Below are positions 22,436-33,075 of a stretch of DNA of 64,000 nt, in pieces; position 1 is the first letter of the stretch; every line of letters starts with the position of its first letter. The notes beneath the pieces are model-generated. The model was not told where the DNA came from. It worked only from the letters and a program-made list of their open reading frames with translations, and did not search any database. The DNA comes from Symbiodinium natans (taxonomy: Eukaryota > Sar > Dinophyceae > Suessiales > Symbiodiniaceae). The translations under genes were made by a program, and so were the position numbers. The DNA lies in contig CAJNDS010002672.1 of assembly GCA_905221605.1 (NCBI GenBank), forward strand, positions 1-64,000, given 5' to 3'.

Positions 22436-23065
22436 GCTCAAAGGGGGGTTAAGGGGGGGCTTAAAGGGGGGCTTAAAGGGGGCTTAAAGGGGGGGCAAAG
22501 GGGGGAGCTTTGGGAAGACCCTTTGAAGGGGCTTAAAGGGGGCTTAAAGGGGGCTTAAGGGGGGACTTAAGGGGGGGCTTAAGGGAGGCTTAAGGGGGGG
22601 GCTTAAGGGGGGGCTTAAGGGGGGGCTGAAGGGGGGGGCTAAGGGGGGGCTTAAGGGGAGGCTTAAAGGGGGGCTTAAAGGGGGGCTTGGGCTTGAAGGG
22701 GGGCTAAAGGGGGGCTTAAAGGGGGCTTAAAGGGCTTTTAAAGGGGGGCTTAAAGGGGGGCTTCAAGGGGGCTTTAGGGGGGGGGCTTCAGGGGGGGGCT
22801 GAAGGGGGGCTTAAAGAGGGGGCTTAAGGGGGGGCTTAAGGGGGGGCTTAAAGGGGGCTCAAGGGGGGCTTAAAGGGGGGCTTAAAGGGGGGCTTAAAGG
22901 GCTCAAACGGGGGGGAAGGGGGGTTTAAAAAGGGGGCTTAAAGGGGGGCTTCAAGGGCGTTGAAGGGGGCTTAAAGGGCTTAAAGGGGGGGGCTTAAAGG
23001 GGGGCTCAAAAGGGGGCTAGCGAGGCTTAAGGGGGAGGGCTTAAGGGGGCTGAAAAAAGAGTGGC
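22436..23065. repeat. G-rich satellite, 12-13 bp units (gcttaaagggggg)
   Basis: About 45 imperfect units of gcttaaggggggg/gcttaaaggggg cover 630 bp. All G-runs are on the plus strand, so the strand has strong G-quadruplex potential. The unit composition drifts (aaggggggg in the middle, taaaggggg at the ends). Confidence 0.96.
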
Positions 23066-23094
23066 TTAAGGGCGACTCTAAACATTACTTTATC

Positions 23095-23545
23095 TTGAAG
23101 ATGAGAGAGAAGGGATTTATTCTAAATTCCACCCCCCTCGAATCTTGTTTTGTTTTTTGGATTTCGTTCTTCGAAACTAGAGAAGTGAGACTCTAAAAGA
23201 GAGAGAAAGGAATTTATTCTAAATTCCACCCCCCTCGAATCTTGTTATGTTTTTGTGTTTTTTTGGGATTTCATTATTCGAAACCAGAGAAGTGAGACTC
23301 TAAACATACATTTCCCTTTACGAACGAAAGAAGGGAATGTATTCTAAATTCCACCCCCCTCGAATCTTGTTATACATTTTGTGTTTGTTTTTGGATTTCA
23401 TTCTTCGAAACCAGAGAAGTGAGACTCTAAACATTCATTTCCCTTTACGAAAAGAAAGAAGGGAATGTATTCTAAATTCCACCCCCCTCGAATCTTGTTT
23501 TGTTTTTTGGGTTTCATTCTTCGAAACCAGAGAAGTGAGACTCTT
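23095..23545. repeat. About 116-bp tandem repeat, 4-5 units
   Basis: Each unit has ttctaaattccacccccctcg, a T-rich stretch and cgaaaccagagaagtgagac. Units start near 23100, 23190, 23300 and 23425. The last unit is part of the left arm of the large inverted repeat; the right arm (27850-27991) has only one unit. Confidence 0.9.
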
Positions 23546-24012
23546 TTTAAAGGGGAGCTTAAGGGCAATTCCACCCCGCTCGCTTCTTCTTTTGTTTTTT
23601 GTGTTCATTACTCGAGTTTCAAGGAGCAGAGAGTTCATAGCAGTGACGTGGCGCGGGGCTAAGCCGAGAACCCCATGTTTTGTTTCAGAGATGATTCATA
23701 TGCTTCCACGCAAGCTTGCCCGGCAGAAAAAAAGCGGGAGGGTTGGGGGGCGCAGCCCCCCCCATTTGCATAGCAGTGACATGGCGCGGGGCTAAGCCGA
23801 GAACCCCATGTTTTGTTTTGTTTTGGACATGATTCCTATGCTTCCACGCGCGTTTGCCCGGCTTGAACAAGCGGGGGGGTTGGGGGGGGCGCAGCCCCCC
23901 CCATTTGCAAACACGATGCTCGCATTGGGCCTCTTAAACTGCTGCCTAAATCCTCCACCGAAGGCCCAGCAGGTATTAAGCCTCTTAGACGTCTTGAACT
24001 GCTGCCCGAACC
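23405..24012. repeat. Left arm of a ~610-bp inverted repeat
   Basis: The arm is the reverse complement of 27381-27991 with only a few differences by eye. In order it holds one 116-bp unit, two copies of a ~130-bp block (gcagtgacgtggcgcggggc ... cgcagcccccccc), and the first units of the 51-bp minisatellite. A G/C-run hairpin (ggggggcgcagcccccc) occurs twice. Confidence 0.92.
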
Positions 24013-24235
24013 CATTACGCCTTTTAAACTGCTGCCCAAACCCTCCACAAAAGGCCCAGCGAGTATCAGGCCTCTTAAACTGCTGCCTAAACCCTCCGCA
24101 GAAGGCCCAGCAAGTATTACGCCTTTTAAACTGCTGCCCAAACCCTCCAAAAAAGGCCCAGCAAATATTAGGCCTCTTAAACTGCTGCCTAAACCCCTCC
24201 GCAGAAGGCCCAGCAAGTATTACGCCTTTGCAACC
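23925..24235. repeat. 51-bp minisatellite, about 6 units
   Basis: Units contain cttaaactgctgcctaaacc, ctcc and aaggcccagcaagtattac. The first two units are shared with the right arm of the inverted repeat; the rest are unique to the left side. Confidence 0.9.
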
Positions 24236-24654
24236 ACTTCTAAAACAACCCTCTCATCGAGGCTGGTTCTGCCCGCGCGCACAGGGCCGTTTTCCAGAGA
24301 GTCCACATTAATCGCAGTGTCAGAATCAAATTTGCCCGTTTGAACGGGCAGGAGGTGATGCTCAAAAGCCGGGTCTGTGCCGAGCAGGTCCGCGTTTGGG
24401 CGGCATTCTGATTTTCCACGCGCTTGCAGACTGGCAATCGTGCCAGCGTAGAAGTTGGACGTGTAGGAAGATTCCAGCCTTCGGTTCAAAGCGTTCGGTA
24501 AAGGACCTTGCGTGTCTCTCCACCTGAAATCCAGTCTTTCGGAGGTGCTGCATGACGAGGGATTCTTTAAAGTCGTCTATTGAGCGCAGCTCCCCCGCTG
24601 TACCACTGCAAACACCGGTGACCAGCGCTGTAAGATTCAGTGCCCACCGCTTAT

Positions 24655-24990
24655 CATGTGAGCCCTCACATCTCCTTGCCGACGTACCTTGTTGGCTTGG
24701 ACTCGGAGGGACCTTGCTTACCAGATTGCAGTCTCTGAGCCCGGCAAGCTTTCGAGCTTGTGTGTGGCCTCCTCTCTGGCTGTCTGTTTGAGACTTTGCC
24801 TGCGCGCGGACATCTATCCGGGTGGGGGAGGACCTTTCGCTCGGAGCTGCTCCACTGCTAATCACCATGGAGTGCCCTGGGCCGGTCTTACCCGATAGTT
24901 CTTGCTGTTGAGTCCCCACTGGCTGACCACCATGGGGCATACGCACGTCTTTTCTTGGGAGTTTGACCTGTTACACACCTTTGCCACTTT
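24655..24990. repeat. ~335-bp direct repeat inside the inverted-repeat loop, copy 1
   Basis: It begins tgtgagccctcacatctcc and includes gcgcggacatctatc, accatggagtgccctgggcc and agtccccactggctgacca. The same blocks occur in the same order in copy 2 (25194-25545), at an estimated 80-85 percent identity by eye. Confidence 0.88.
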
Positions 24991-25193
24991 GTTATTTTTC
25001 CTGGACGACGGGTGCGAGATCCTGACGGCCGAATATCGACTCTGGAGAGACCAATGCGGCGGTGCTGCCAGGCTGCGGGCACTTCTACGTGGTGAACAGG
25101 CACCTAGCCTTGAGATATCTACCTAACGGCATCGCCTGGACGAAAGCTGTGTATACCACGGAGATCTTTGCGCTCTTGCAGGCTGCCAAAGTG

Positions 25194-25545
25194 ATGTGAG
25201 CCCTCACATCTCCCTGCCGACGTCTCTTATTGGCTTGGACTCTGGAGGGACCGTTGCCTGCCAGATTGCGGTCCCCGAAACCCCGGCGAGCTTTCGGGCT
25301 TGCGTGTGTGGCCTCCGCTTTGGCTGTCTGCTGAGACTGTGCTTGTTGTGCGCGGACATCTATCTAGGCTGCAAGCCAGGGTGAGAGGTGAACCTTCCGC
25401 TCGGGGCTGCTCCACTGGCTGACCACCATGGAGTGCCCTGGGCCGGTCTTGCCTTGATTGTTCTTTCTGTTAAGTCCCCACTGGCTGACCAGCATGCGCA
25501 CGTCTTTCCTTTCCTTTGGGGAGTCTGACCTGTACCATCCCTTTG
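25194..25545. repeat. ~350-bp direct repeat, copy 2
   Basis: Diverged copy of 24655-24990. Between the copies, at 25033-25197, an open stretch without Met reads PGCGHFYVVNRHLALRYLP and then AWTKAVYTTEIFALLQAAKV. It looks protein-like but I do not recognise it. It may be an RNase H-like relic of the element that carried both repeats. Confidence 0.85.
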
Positions 25546-27380
25546 CCAATGCGGGCCCGTGATGTGTCCTTGCAGACGAGCACTGGAGCCTGACTATCGA
25601 TGATGACCTTGGTTCGAGCCGAATGACGTCGCACCAGTAGCTACATGATGGTGATTTTGAAGATCTGGCAGTGTCGCAATTTGCGACTCCCCGCATGCTC
25701 AGTGCTGTATGATTGCACCGGGACTTCAACGACGACTTCGAGTACTGAGTGCGTGGGGTTTCCTAGTAGTTCGGCGCCTTTGCTTGGTTTGTTGCTTCTG
25801 TTTTCTTGTTTTTTGGGTGGTTGCGTGGTGTTCTTGGTGGTTTGCGCGCGCTGACTTCGTTTCACCCGTTACGTCGAGCCCAACAAGACCGGCCTACTGT
25901 GCTACTGATGTAGTAAAGGGGCGCCAGTCCAAAAAAAAAAGCATGAGCTCTGGGGTTTGACCGCCACTAATGAGTGGTCCACCGCACAAGAGGCCGCATA
26001 TCCCACTCCCCTGTGCCATGCGCTGTGTGATGTCTTTGAGCACGTGGCGCATCAACGCCAGCAGCCCTTAGGCGCTGCCCAGCCCGTTCTGGCTCGGGCT
26101 CACCGCCAGCCTCGGGGACGCCTGCGGCCCAGGTCGTGTCGGAGATGCTTCTGTTGTGTCATGCACGTTACCGCATCTTGCCTGAGCCCCCAGCGCAGCA
26201 CGGCTCCCAAGAGCTTCCCTTTCAGCCCAAAGGGGTGGACCTTCGTACGCCAGCGCGTTCTGGGCACTCTTCGTATGCTTGTGCCCCGTCCTGCGCACAT
26301 CATCTAATCTGAGGCGGGCGCATGTCTCGAATCAAACGCAGCTGCGGATAAACGCTCGAGAAGGAATCTTGGAGACATCGCCTTCCGAGATGCCCCCCCA
26401 CCTCTGGCCTGGCGGGAACTCGTTCGAAAAGGCGGTTCTGAGAGCTTAGGGCTGGCTTTAAGAAGGGTCAAAAGTGCCCAAAAATGCGCGTAAAATCAGC
26501 TCAAGGAACTGTGCATGCCTGCAACGCATTTGGCTGCGGGGTTCGTCGTCGGGCCTGTTTCACCTTTAGGATTGAGACGGCTTTTGATTTTTCGCTGCTT
26601 GTTTTGTTCGTGTTGCCTGGCGGTGTCTGCTGCTCTCACGCAGGCAACTTTGCTTTTGACATGTGTTTGTCAAAGCTTGTTTTCAATGGTTTTTGGACTT
26701 TTGTTTGTTGTCAGATTTTTTTGTTTTTTGTTGTTCAACATCTTCACTTTTGCAATTTCCGCATGGCAGATCCTAAAGAACTTTGATTTAAGTTATCTTT
26801 TTCTGTCAAAGTGGTTTTAAGACACCTTTGGGTTTGAAGTTTGGTTTTTGGTCTGCCAAATTGTTTAAGACCCCTTTTTGTGGCTTATTCTGGGCCAAGT
26901 AAAGTAGTGGACCCTGTTGGTGTTTTGGGTTTTTCTGAACAAAAATTGGTTTTGTTGGGCTTTCCAAGAGACGATCTGGACTTTAAAATGGAGTTAAGCT
27001 CTTTTTGGAAGCTTAAAAAAAGTTTTCAAATTTCCCAAGCCATGAACAATCATTTATCTCTGAAGGCCTTTCTAAAGATTCGAATTGAGGAAGCTCTTCT
27101 AAGCCTTCAAGCCTTCTCAAGTCCTGACCTTCCTTCGAATTCAAATTGAGAAAGCTTCTTTGCTCAAGTTGCAAAATTCGCAAGGCTGGTCAGTTTGTTC
27201 TAGGCAGATGATGGATCGCGACAAGGCTGACTCCCTCCGCTCAAACTTATACTGTCGAAACATGTCAACACCTAGCAGACAAATCATTGGCTGCACCTTG
27301 CTTTGCTGTTGGGTTCCAGTGCACTGGCCGCTGCAGAGTGCTGTGGCGATGGGGATTTGTGCCATGCGCCTGTCGTGTAG
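25546..27380. other. Inner part of the inverted-repeat loop; no supported gene
   Basis: From 25546 to 26450 the sequence is GC-rich with no motif. From 26460 to 27160 it is T-rich on the plus strand with many ttttgtttttg words, like intron or untranslated DNA. No transposase or reverse transcriptase was recognised in the loop. Confidence 0.45.
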
Positions 27381-27991
27381 AGGGTTCGGGCAGCAGTTTA
27401 AGACGTCTAAGAGGCGTAATACCTGCTGGGCCTTCGGTGGAGGATTTAGGCAGCAGTTTAAGAGGCCCAACGCGACCATCGTGTTTGCAAATGGGGGGGG
27501 CTGCGCCCCCCCCCCCCAACCCCCCCGCTTGTTTGAGCCGGGCAAACTGGCGTGGAAGCATATCAATCATGTCCAAAACAAAACAAAACATGGGGTTCTC
27601 GGCTTAGCCCCGCGCCACGTCACTGCTATGCAAATGGGGGGGAGCTGCGCCCCCCCCAACCCCCCCGCTTTTTTCTGCCGGGCAAGCTTGCGTGGAAGCA
27701 TATGAATCATCTCTGAAACAAAACATGGGGTTCTCGGCTTAGCCCCGCGCCACGTCACTGCTATGAACTCTCTGCTCCTTGAAACTCGAGTAATGAACAC
27801 AAAAAACAAAAGAAGAAGCGAGCGGGGTGGAATTGCCCTTAACTCCCCTTTAAAAAGAGTCTCACTTCTCTGGTTTCGAAGAATGAAACCCAAAAAACAA
27901 AACCAGATTCAGGGGGGTGGAATTTAGAATATTCCCTTCTTTCTTTTCGTCAAGGGAAATGAATGTTTAGAGTCTTACTTCTCTGGTTTCG
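27381..27991. repeat. Right arm of the ~610-bp inverted repeat
   Basis: Reverse complement of 23405-24012. It begins agggttcgggcagcagttta and ends cttctctggtttcg. The two arms are almost equal in length (608 and 611 bp) and the loop is about 3.37 kb. G/C run lengths are the main difference between arms. Confidence 0.92.
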
Positions 27992-28329
27992 GGTGCTATT
28001 GCACCGTCTTGGCGCGGGTTGCCGGTCCTTGTGTTTTTGCTCCTGGCCCACAGCCCTTACAATCCCAGAGGCCGTCAAAGCCAATACCCACACCTGCCGC
28101 AGACAAAACTGTGTGGGTTCGGATTCCGGTGTGAGGCAACTGAATGTTGCCGCTGCCTGCACTTGGGTTAGTCTTTCTTGTAGCCTGCAAAGCAGTCGAA
28201 CGAGTCAAAGACCTTGATGGCAGAGCGCGACAGACCGATTTTGGAAGCTCCAGAAAACTGAGCGGGTGAAGAAAGGGAAGAAACGATCCTAAGTGAAAGT
28301 CCGAAGCCTTTTGTTTGCACTTTTGTAGG

Positions 28330-28491
28330 CGGGGCATAGAGAGAGCGGGCGCCCAAGAATTCACCGCTCTTCGGTCTCGTGAAAGCGCCTTCAACGGAGC
28401 GCCTCATGACCGTAGTGAGGCAACCAATGCCTGCCATGAAGAAAGTTGCCCAAGTCAGAAGTAGAAGTGGCAAGTTACGCAGGCATCGCAA
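28330..28491 (-). CDS. Possible exon with one transmembrane segment
   Basis: The minus frame starts MRCLRNLPLLLLTWATFFMA and continues GIGCLTTVMRRSVEGAFTRPK. The ATFFMAG part resembles AVFFMAG in the TIR-like membrane protein at 13480-15669, so it might be a lone related exon. No flanking exon was found and the frame decays after about 28330. Weak call. Confidence 0.2.
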
Positions 28492-28924
28492 ATATTGTGT
28501 GTGGCGCAGGGTCGGGCGAAGGCTGCCTTCGTTGCAACTTGGAGCTGGGGCTGGCTCATGGCTATGCAGGGCCCCACCACATCAAGGTGGGTCCTCTACG
28601 GAGGAGAAGAAAACGGCTTACACCCTGACCACGTGAATCACACGAGCACTCTCGGCTCTTTCATGGGAGGTCCTGTGTGGATGCCGAAGGCGAGTCGGCG
28701 GCTCAGTTGACCACGAAAAATGAAAAGCACTGAAGAGTTCGAGGGACGTGGTTCGATGTGCACGACTAACCAATGAGCTTCGACGCGCGTCAGTGCTTTC
28801 ATAAGGCCGAACCTCGCGAAGGAACAATGTGGCTGCTTGCGGCCTACACACCTGAAACACATCGAAGCATTGATGAAAGTTGGATGTCCCATTCTGTGTT
28901 GCACCAACGCGGCAGGCAGCGGCC

Positions 28925-29160
28925 ACAAAAAAAGGGAGCGGCGGGACTCTTGGAGAGACGGGCGAGACAAACGAAACGTTGAGACAAACTAGGTTGGTTG
29001 GACGAGGCTGTCGGAAGACGGCGAAGCAAGCGAGACATTGAGACAAGCGAGGCTCGCTCGGAGAGGTGGGCGTGAGACATTGAGACAAGCTAGGCTTGCC
29101 CGGGCGGGGAGACCCCCCTGAGACAAGTGAGACAAGTGAGACAAACGTCCAACCTGACAC
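28925..29160. repeat. Degenerate minisatellite (gagacattgagacaagc units)
   Basis: Units of 16-50 bp contain gagacattgagacaagc or gagacaaacgaaacgttgag, repeated about five times, and end in three copies of gagacaagt. The minus translation gives repeated Ala-Cys-Leu-Asn-Val-Ser, which is not protein-like. Confidence 0.8.
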
Positions 29161-29368
29161 TTTAGGATGGTTTTCAGTTTTGCTTGTTTCAGCTTCATTT
29201 CAGCTGGTCGCCATGCAATTTTGGAAGTTTTTCTCTTTCTGGGGGGGTTTTCTCGTTCCGTGTCACGTGGAGTCTACGACGTTTGTGTCGATGCACACTT
29301 GAAAATTCCGAACTTTCGGATTCTGCCAATCATACAGCAGCGAATCGAAGGGCACGACATCGGGCGCC

Positions 29369-30340
29369 TCAACTCGGCCAGTGTGCCCGGGTGATGTTCC
29401 CTCGGCGCCACGGCAGTGTCCGCCCAGGATGCCCAGTAAGCCGCATGCCGATGCTCCGCCGCCAGGCGAGGTCGAGGCCACCCATGCGCAGCGGCAGGGT
29501 TGCTCGCCGTTGCGCGAGCGCGGGGAGTTCCATGGGCAACGGCTGTGTCGTGTTCGGTGGCGAACGTGTCCGTGACACTCGGGGCCGCGCACAGCAGCAG
29601 TAGCAGCCACGCGGACTGCATGTCCTGCATGTCAGGGAGACGGGCCAGGAGCTCGTCGTGCTTGGAACGCCGCTCTGCCAGCACGGCAACCACGAACTCG
29701 CGGCTGCCAAGGGGGCTGCCAAGGATGATGAGGCCTTGCTGGGCCGGCGGCAGTGCCCGGCTGCCAGTCCAGCAAGGGGGTTCGTCCGCAGCTGTGGGCA
29801 CAGCCTCAACGAGCCCGGCGGTTCTTCCCAGGCCGCGTTCCAAGCCCTGGTCTTGCCAAGGTGGACTTGGACAACATTTGCCCTTGCCTCCTGAGCAATG
29901 TGTAGCGCGGGGACCGTCCTCTCCGGGTTACTCGTGATGTACACATCGTCGAGGAATGCGCACAGCCTCTCCGTGGGCAGCAGTTGGGCGTGGATGGAGA
30001 GCAGGGCCATGCAGGGCCGCGTGCTGTCCCAACGCACACTCGCCTTGCCATACGTCGTGGCTCCTCGCCACCTTCGTCATTTGTGATGTAGCAGCTGGCT
30101 TGCCCATAGAAGAGTGCCGCGAACGGAAGGAGGCCTTCCAAAGTAGCGTGCCCCCTCAGGGCGTCGAGCATGCTTGCCCGGGAGATGTGGTCGTACGCAC
30201 CAACAGCGTTTCTGCGGCAACGCGGGCAGCTCGTACCACGGCCTCGGGCCCCGCTCTTGTGCTCAGCGCATATTGGAAAGGACCGCGGGCCTCCCAGGAA
30301 GGCCTCCCCGAACTGTTTCCAACGCCTGTTTCGCACCTGC
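29369..30340 (-). pseudogene. Broken non-LTR-type reverse transcriptase, copy C
   Basis: The minus strand carries NAVGAYDHISRASMLDALRG (first catalytic Asp region) and LLPFAALFYGQ in one frame, then LCAFLDDVYITSNPERTVPAL (the FLDD box) in another, then NVVQVHLGKTRAWNAAWEEP. Downstream in a third frame are the LGSPLGSREFVVAVLAERRS thumb-like segment and the AALPLRMGGLDL motif. At least two frameshifts separate these. This is the common dinoflagellate reverse transcriptase family. No endonuclease domain was seen. Not functional. Confidence 0.75.
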
Positions 30341-31163
30341 CAGTGTTGGGTTGTGCATCAGCAAATGGGCCGCTACGGCCGAAGTGTCGCCTCACAGCAC
30401 AATGCACAGCCCGAGCGTGAGCGATCGTGGTGACGCGGAACGGGAGCACCCACCATGGCCGATGGTTGACGTTCGCATGCCTTGCTTGCCAGCGAACGAA
30501 CCTTTCTGCAAGCTTTTCGGGGCCGGGCGCCAGGGAGGCCCAGCGGCTGGGCTGTTGAGAATGCTCGGCTTCGACATGCCGGCATGGGCTGTGATGTGCA
30601 AGGGAGCGCCGCCGCGCGCCACCCCGCTGAAGCGGGCGGCCCACCGGCCGGAAGCGGTGGCAGTGGTACGCCAGCGCCCCTGTCGACCAGCGCGCGTTCG
30701 AGATGCTTTTCAGTGACCTTGATCTTGTGTCTCGTGCACTGCTGCTGTCCCAAGGGGGGGATGGCGCCAACTGCGCCCTGACAGCGCTCCCCACCAGCGC
30801 CGATCTCGTCGTGCCGGATCCCCTTCGCGCCCAACCGATGTCGCGGCGGCCGGGCCCTCGTACCCTCGGGGAACGCCGCACGGCTTGTACGCAAGTTGGG
30901 GCTCCTCGCACACCGTGCAAGAGCTCCGTCACTAGCCCCGTCCACGAGCCGACGCAGGGCCCGGTTGCGCGCGTCGCCACGCCGAGGCGCGCAAGCATCG
31001 CACGTATCCGAGGACGATTCAGCTCCAACACCCTCGCCTGTATCCGCCGCCTGGCGCAGGCACGACGAGCGCAAGCTCCGTGGAATGCTGCCGCGTCCGG
31101 GCAGGCGCCCACCCGGCGCTGGCACTGCCTCGCATCACTGGCCGCATTGCGCGCGCATTCGCA
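30341..31163 (-). pseudogene. Reverse transcriptase element, degraded linker or C-terminal region
   Basis: Frame-broken, GC-rich sequence lies between copies B and C. Segments such as LERALVDRGAGVPLPPLPAGG echo LEMHLSDLDTASRALLLSQ in the copy at 31620-32690 (the region before the Cys/His-rich tail), so it is probably the tail of copy B. No full domain is readable. Confidence 0.5.
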
Positions 31164-31619
31164 GACGGTGCTAGAGCTGCCGGTGCAGCCTCCCCAAATG
31201 ACGGTCAACGTTTGCTCGCTCTTTGAGCAAAGATCCAAGCAAGTCCAAGGCCGGCGCTGTGCGGTCGGGCAAAGACACCACGTACGTGTCATCGAGGAAC
31301 GCGTAAAGTTCCTCCCCCGGTTGCAACCTGGAGTGGACTTCCTGCAACGCTGGGTGCACCCCGATAAGATACAACCCCGGCATCAGTGGATCTTCTTCGG
31401 CTTGGGATACCACATGTCCTCGGCCCTCCGTTTTCACCCCGCAACCCTTCGAACATGGATGCACGCGATATGTGGTCGTAGGCGCCAACACCGTCGACAC
31501 TCAGGACCGTAGCCCGTGGCTGGAGCTCAGTGGCCAGGCGCAGAGCACGGGACAGTGCTCCGCCCCACCTCGAGTGGAAAGCGCATACTGAAAGGGGGCG
31601 CACCCCGACTCGAACGCGC
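31164..31619 (-). pseudogene. Broken reverse transcriptase fragment, copy B
   Basis: It contains LSVDGVGAYDHISRASMFEG (catalytic Asp), then PLMPGLYLIGVHPALQEV in a shifted frame, and LYAFLDDTYVVSLPDRTAPA (FLDD box). The internal part after the first motif is frameshifted. Same family as copy C. Confidence 0.75.
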
Positions 31620-32690
31620 CGGCGAACTGGTGCCTACCTCGACCCCGACGACCACCAAGCGGCAGCGCCGGGCGCGCGCTAGCTCGGGGTACGTTTGCTG
31701 TCGCTTACGGCGCACTGCGGCGTCGACGGCCTGGCCGGGGCGAACATCAGCGCCCGGCTGCGCGTCTACGGCGAGCTGCGCTCCGTTCCACAGCGACAAG
31801 CCGTTGGCCACAACTTCAATGAGACGTGCGTCCGCGAGGGGCACATCGACATTCATATCCGCCAGGCGCACATTGTGGCACACCCGCCCTCCCGCTTCCC
31901 GGCACGCACGGAACCGCGCGCTCAAGCGGCAACGCACGAGGCAGGACACCGGAAGTGGCGCACGCCGACCGGTGGTCCCCCAAGGCATCCAAATGGCCGT
32001 GACAGCTGCAGGGGCGCGGCGCCACAGGAGCTGCACGCGGCGCAGGAGCAGCACCCGGAACTGGGCCGGTGGGATGAGGAGCTCCGTGGCAGTCGGCCTT
32101 ACTGTGAGGGCACGCCCGGCGTGCGGTGGCCTGCGACAGCAGTAGCGCGCGAGATGCGGTGTCAAGGTCTGAAAGGTGCATCTCGAGCGCGCGCTCATCA
32201 CATACCATGGCCGCGCGCCATTGCCACCCCCGAAAGGGGTCGTCACGGTCGCCATCGCCTGGGGGGACGGGCGAGAAGGAGTTCCACGTCGGCACCGCGA
32301 AGCCGCGTCCTCGCAGGAGCGCTGCAGCAGTGTGGGCGGATACAAGCGAAGGCGGCTCGCTACCACCGTGCGCTTCAAGGCCTTGCACGAGGCGCTCTGC
32401 GACGTCCGGAGCGCGGACGCGGATGGCGGGCAGTAAGTCGAAGCATTTTTCAACGTCAGCAGCAGACTCCAGTGCCACACTGGGCTCAGTCCCGGCTTGA
32501 GCCCTGCGACGCTCAGCTCCGGGTTGATCGCACGCCGGGCGAAGCTCGCGCAGCCCATGCACAATCACATGCACAATCACATGCCGTCTTGCGGTCCAGT
32601 CCGCGTCATGGTACACTGTTCGAAACTCGGTGTCCCACCACAAAACGTTGATTGCGTAAAACATTGCACTGCCCTGTGGCACCATGCCCG
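31620..32690 (-). pseudogene. Reverse transcriptase element C-terminal region, copy A
   Basis: The minus strand has DLDTASRALLLSQA, then GHLDALGDHRSACATSG (a Cys/His-bearing segment typical of this family's tail), NVRLADMNVDVPLADARLIE, LPLWNGAQLAVDA-like sequence and RRKRQQTYPELARARRCRLV. The segments occur in order but in at least two frames. A sharp join to copy B follows at about 31615, so the two elements lie in tandem. Confidence 0.65.
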
Positions 32691-32799
32691 GGTTCGGGTA
32701 AACGAGGGCAAACGCGAATCTGGAACGTAGCCGGGGAGGAGCCGTCGGGCATCGCTGACCTGCAGCCTCCCGATTCCGATCCGTTTTGGACTAGCTAAT

Positions 32800-33075
32800 G
32801 GTCCTTGCCCAGGGAACGCCAGGGGATTGTAGTTCTTGAAGCTCCGCTTGGCAGTGATGAGTTTGTCCGCTGCCAACTGCAGGCCAAGCGTCAAGCCCAC
32901 GAGCGGTTGCTGGACCTGCAAACTGCGTGGTTGCTCCAACACTTCTGCGCCGCGAGTCAAGCCAACTTCCTCCTGTGCATGTTGCCCCCCCTCTCTACGG
33001 CCGAGTTCGCCGAGGCCCATGACGCGGCAGTCACCCGCTGCTTGGAACGACTCCTATGGCGACGAAGGCGCACCC
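32800..33075 (+). pseudogene. Reverse transcriptase fragment in opposite orientation
   Basis: The plus frame reads RQGIVVLEAPLGSDEFVRCQ, then LLDLQTAWLLQHFCAASQAN, FLLCMLPPLSTAEFAEAHD and AAVTRCLERLLW. This is the post-FLDD segment of the same family as copies A-C, but on the plus strand. Flanks carry no matching N-terminal part. It ends in a frameshift near 33060. Confidence 0.75.

Noticed and set aside
25600-25640. Possible tRNA B-box (gttcgagcc)
   Set aside because: Flanking bases cannot form a T-stem and no acceptor or anticodon arm could be drawn.
28100-28140. gggttcggattcc stretch resembling a tRNA T-arm
   Set aside because: Stem pairing fails and there is no matching D-arm upstream.
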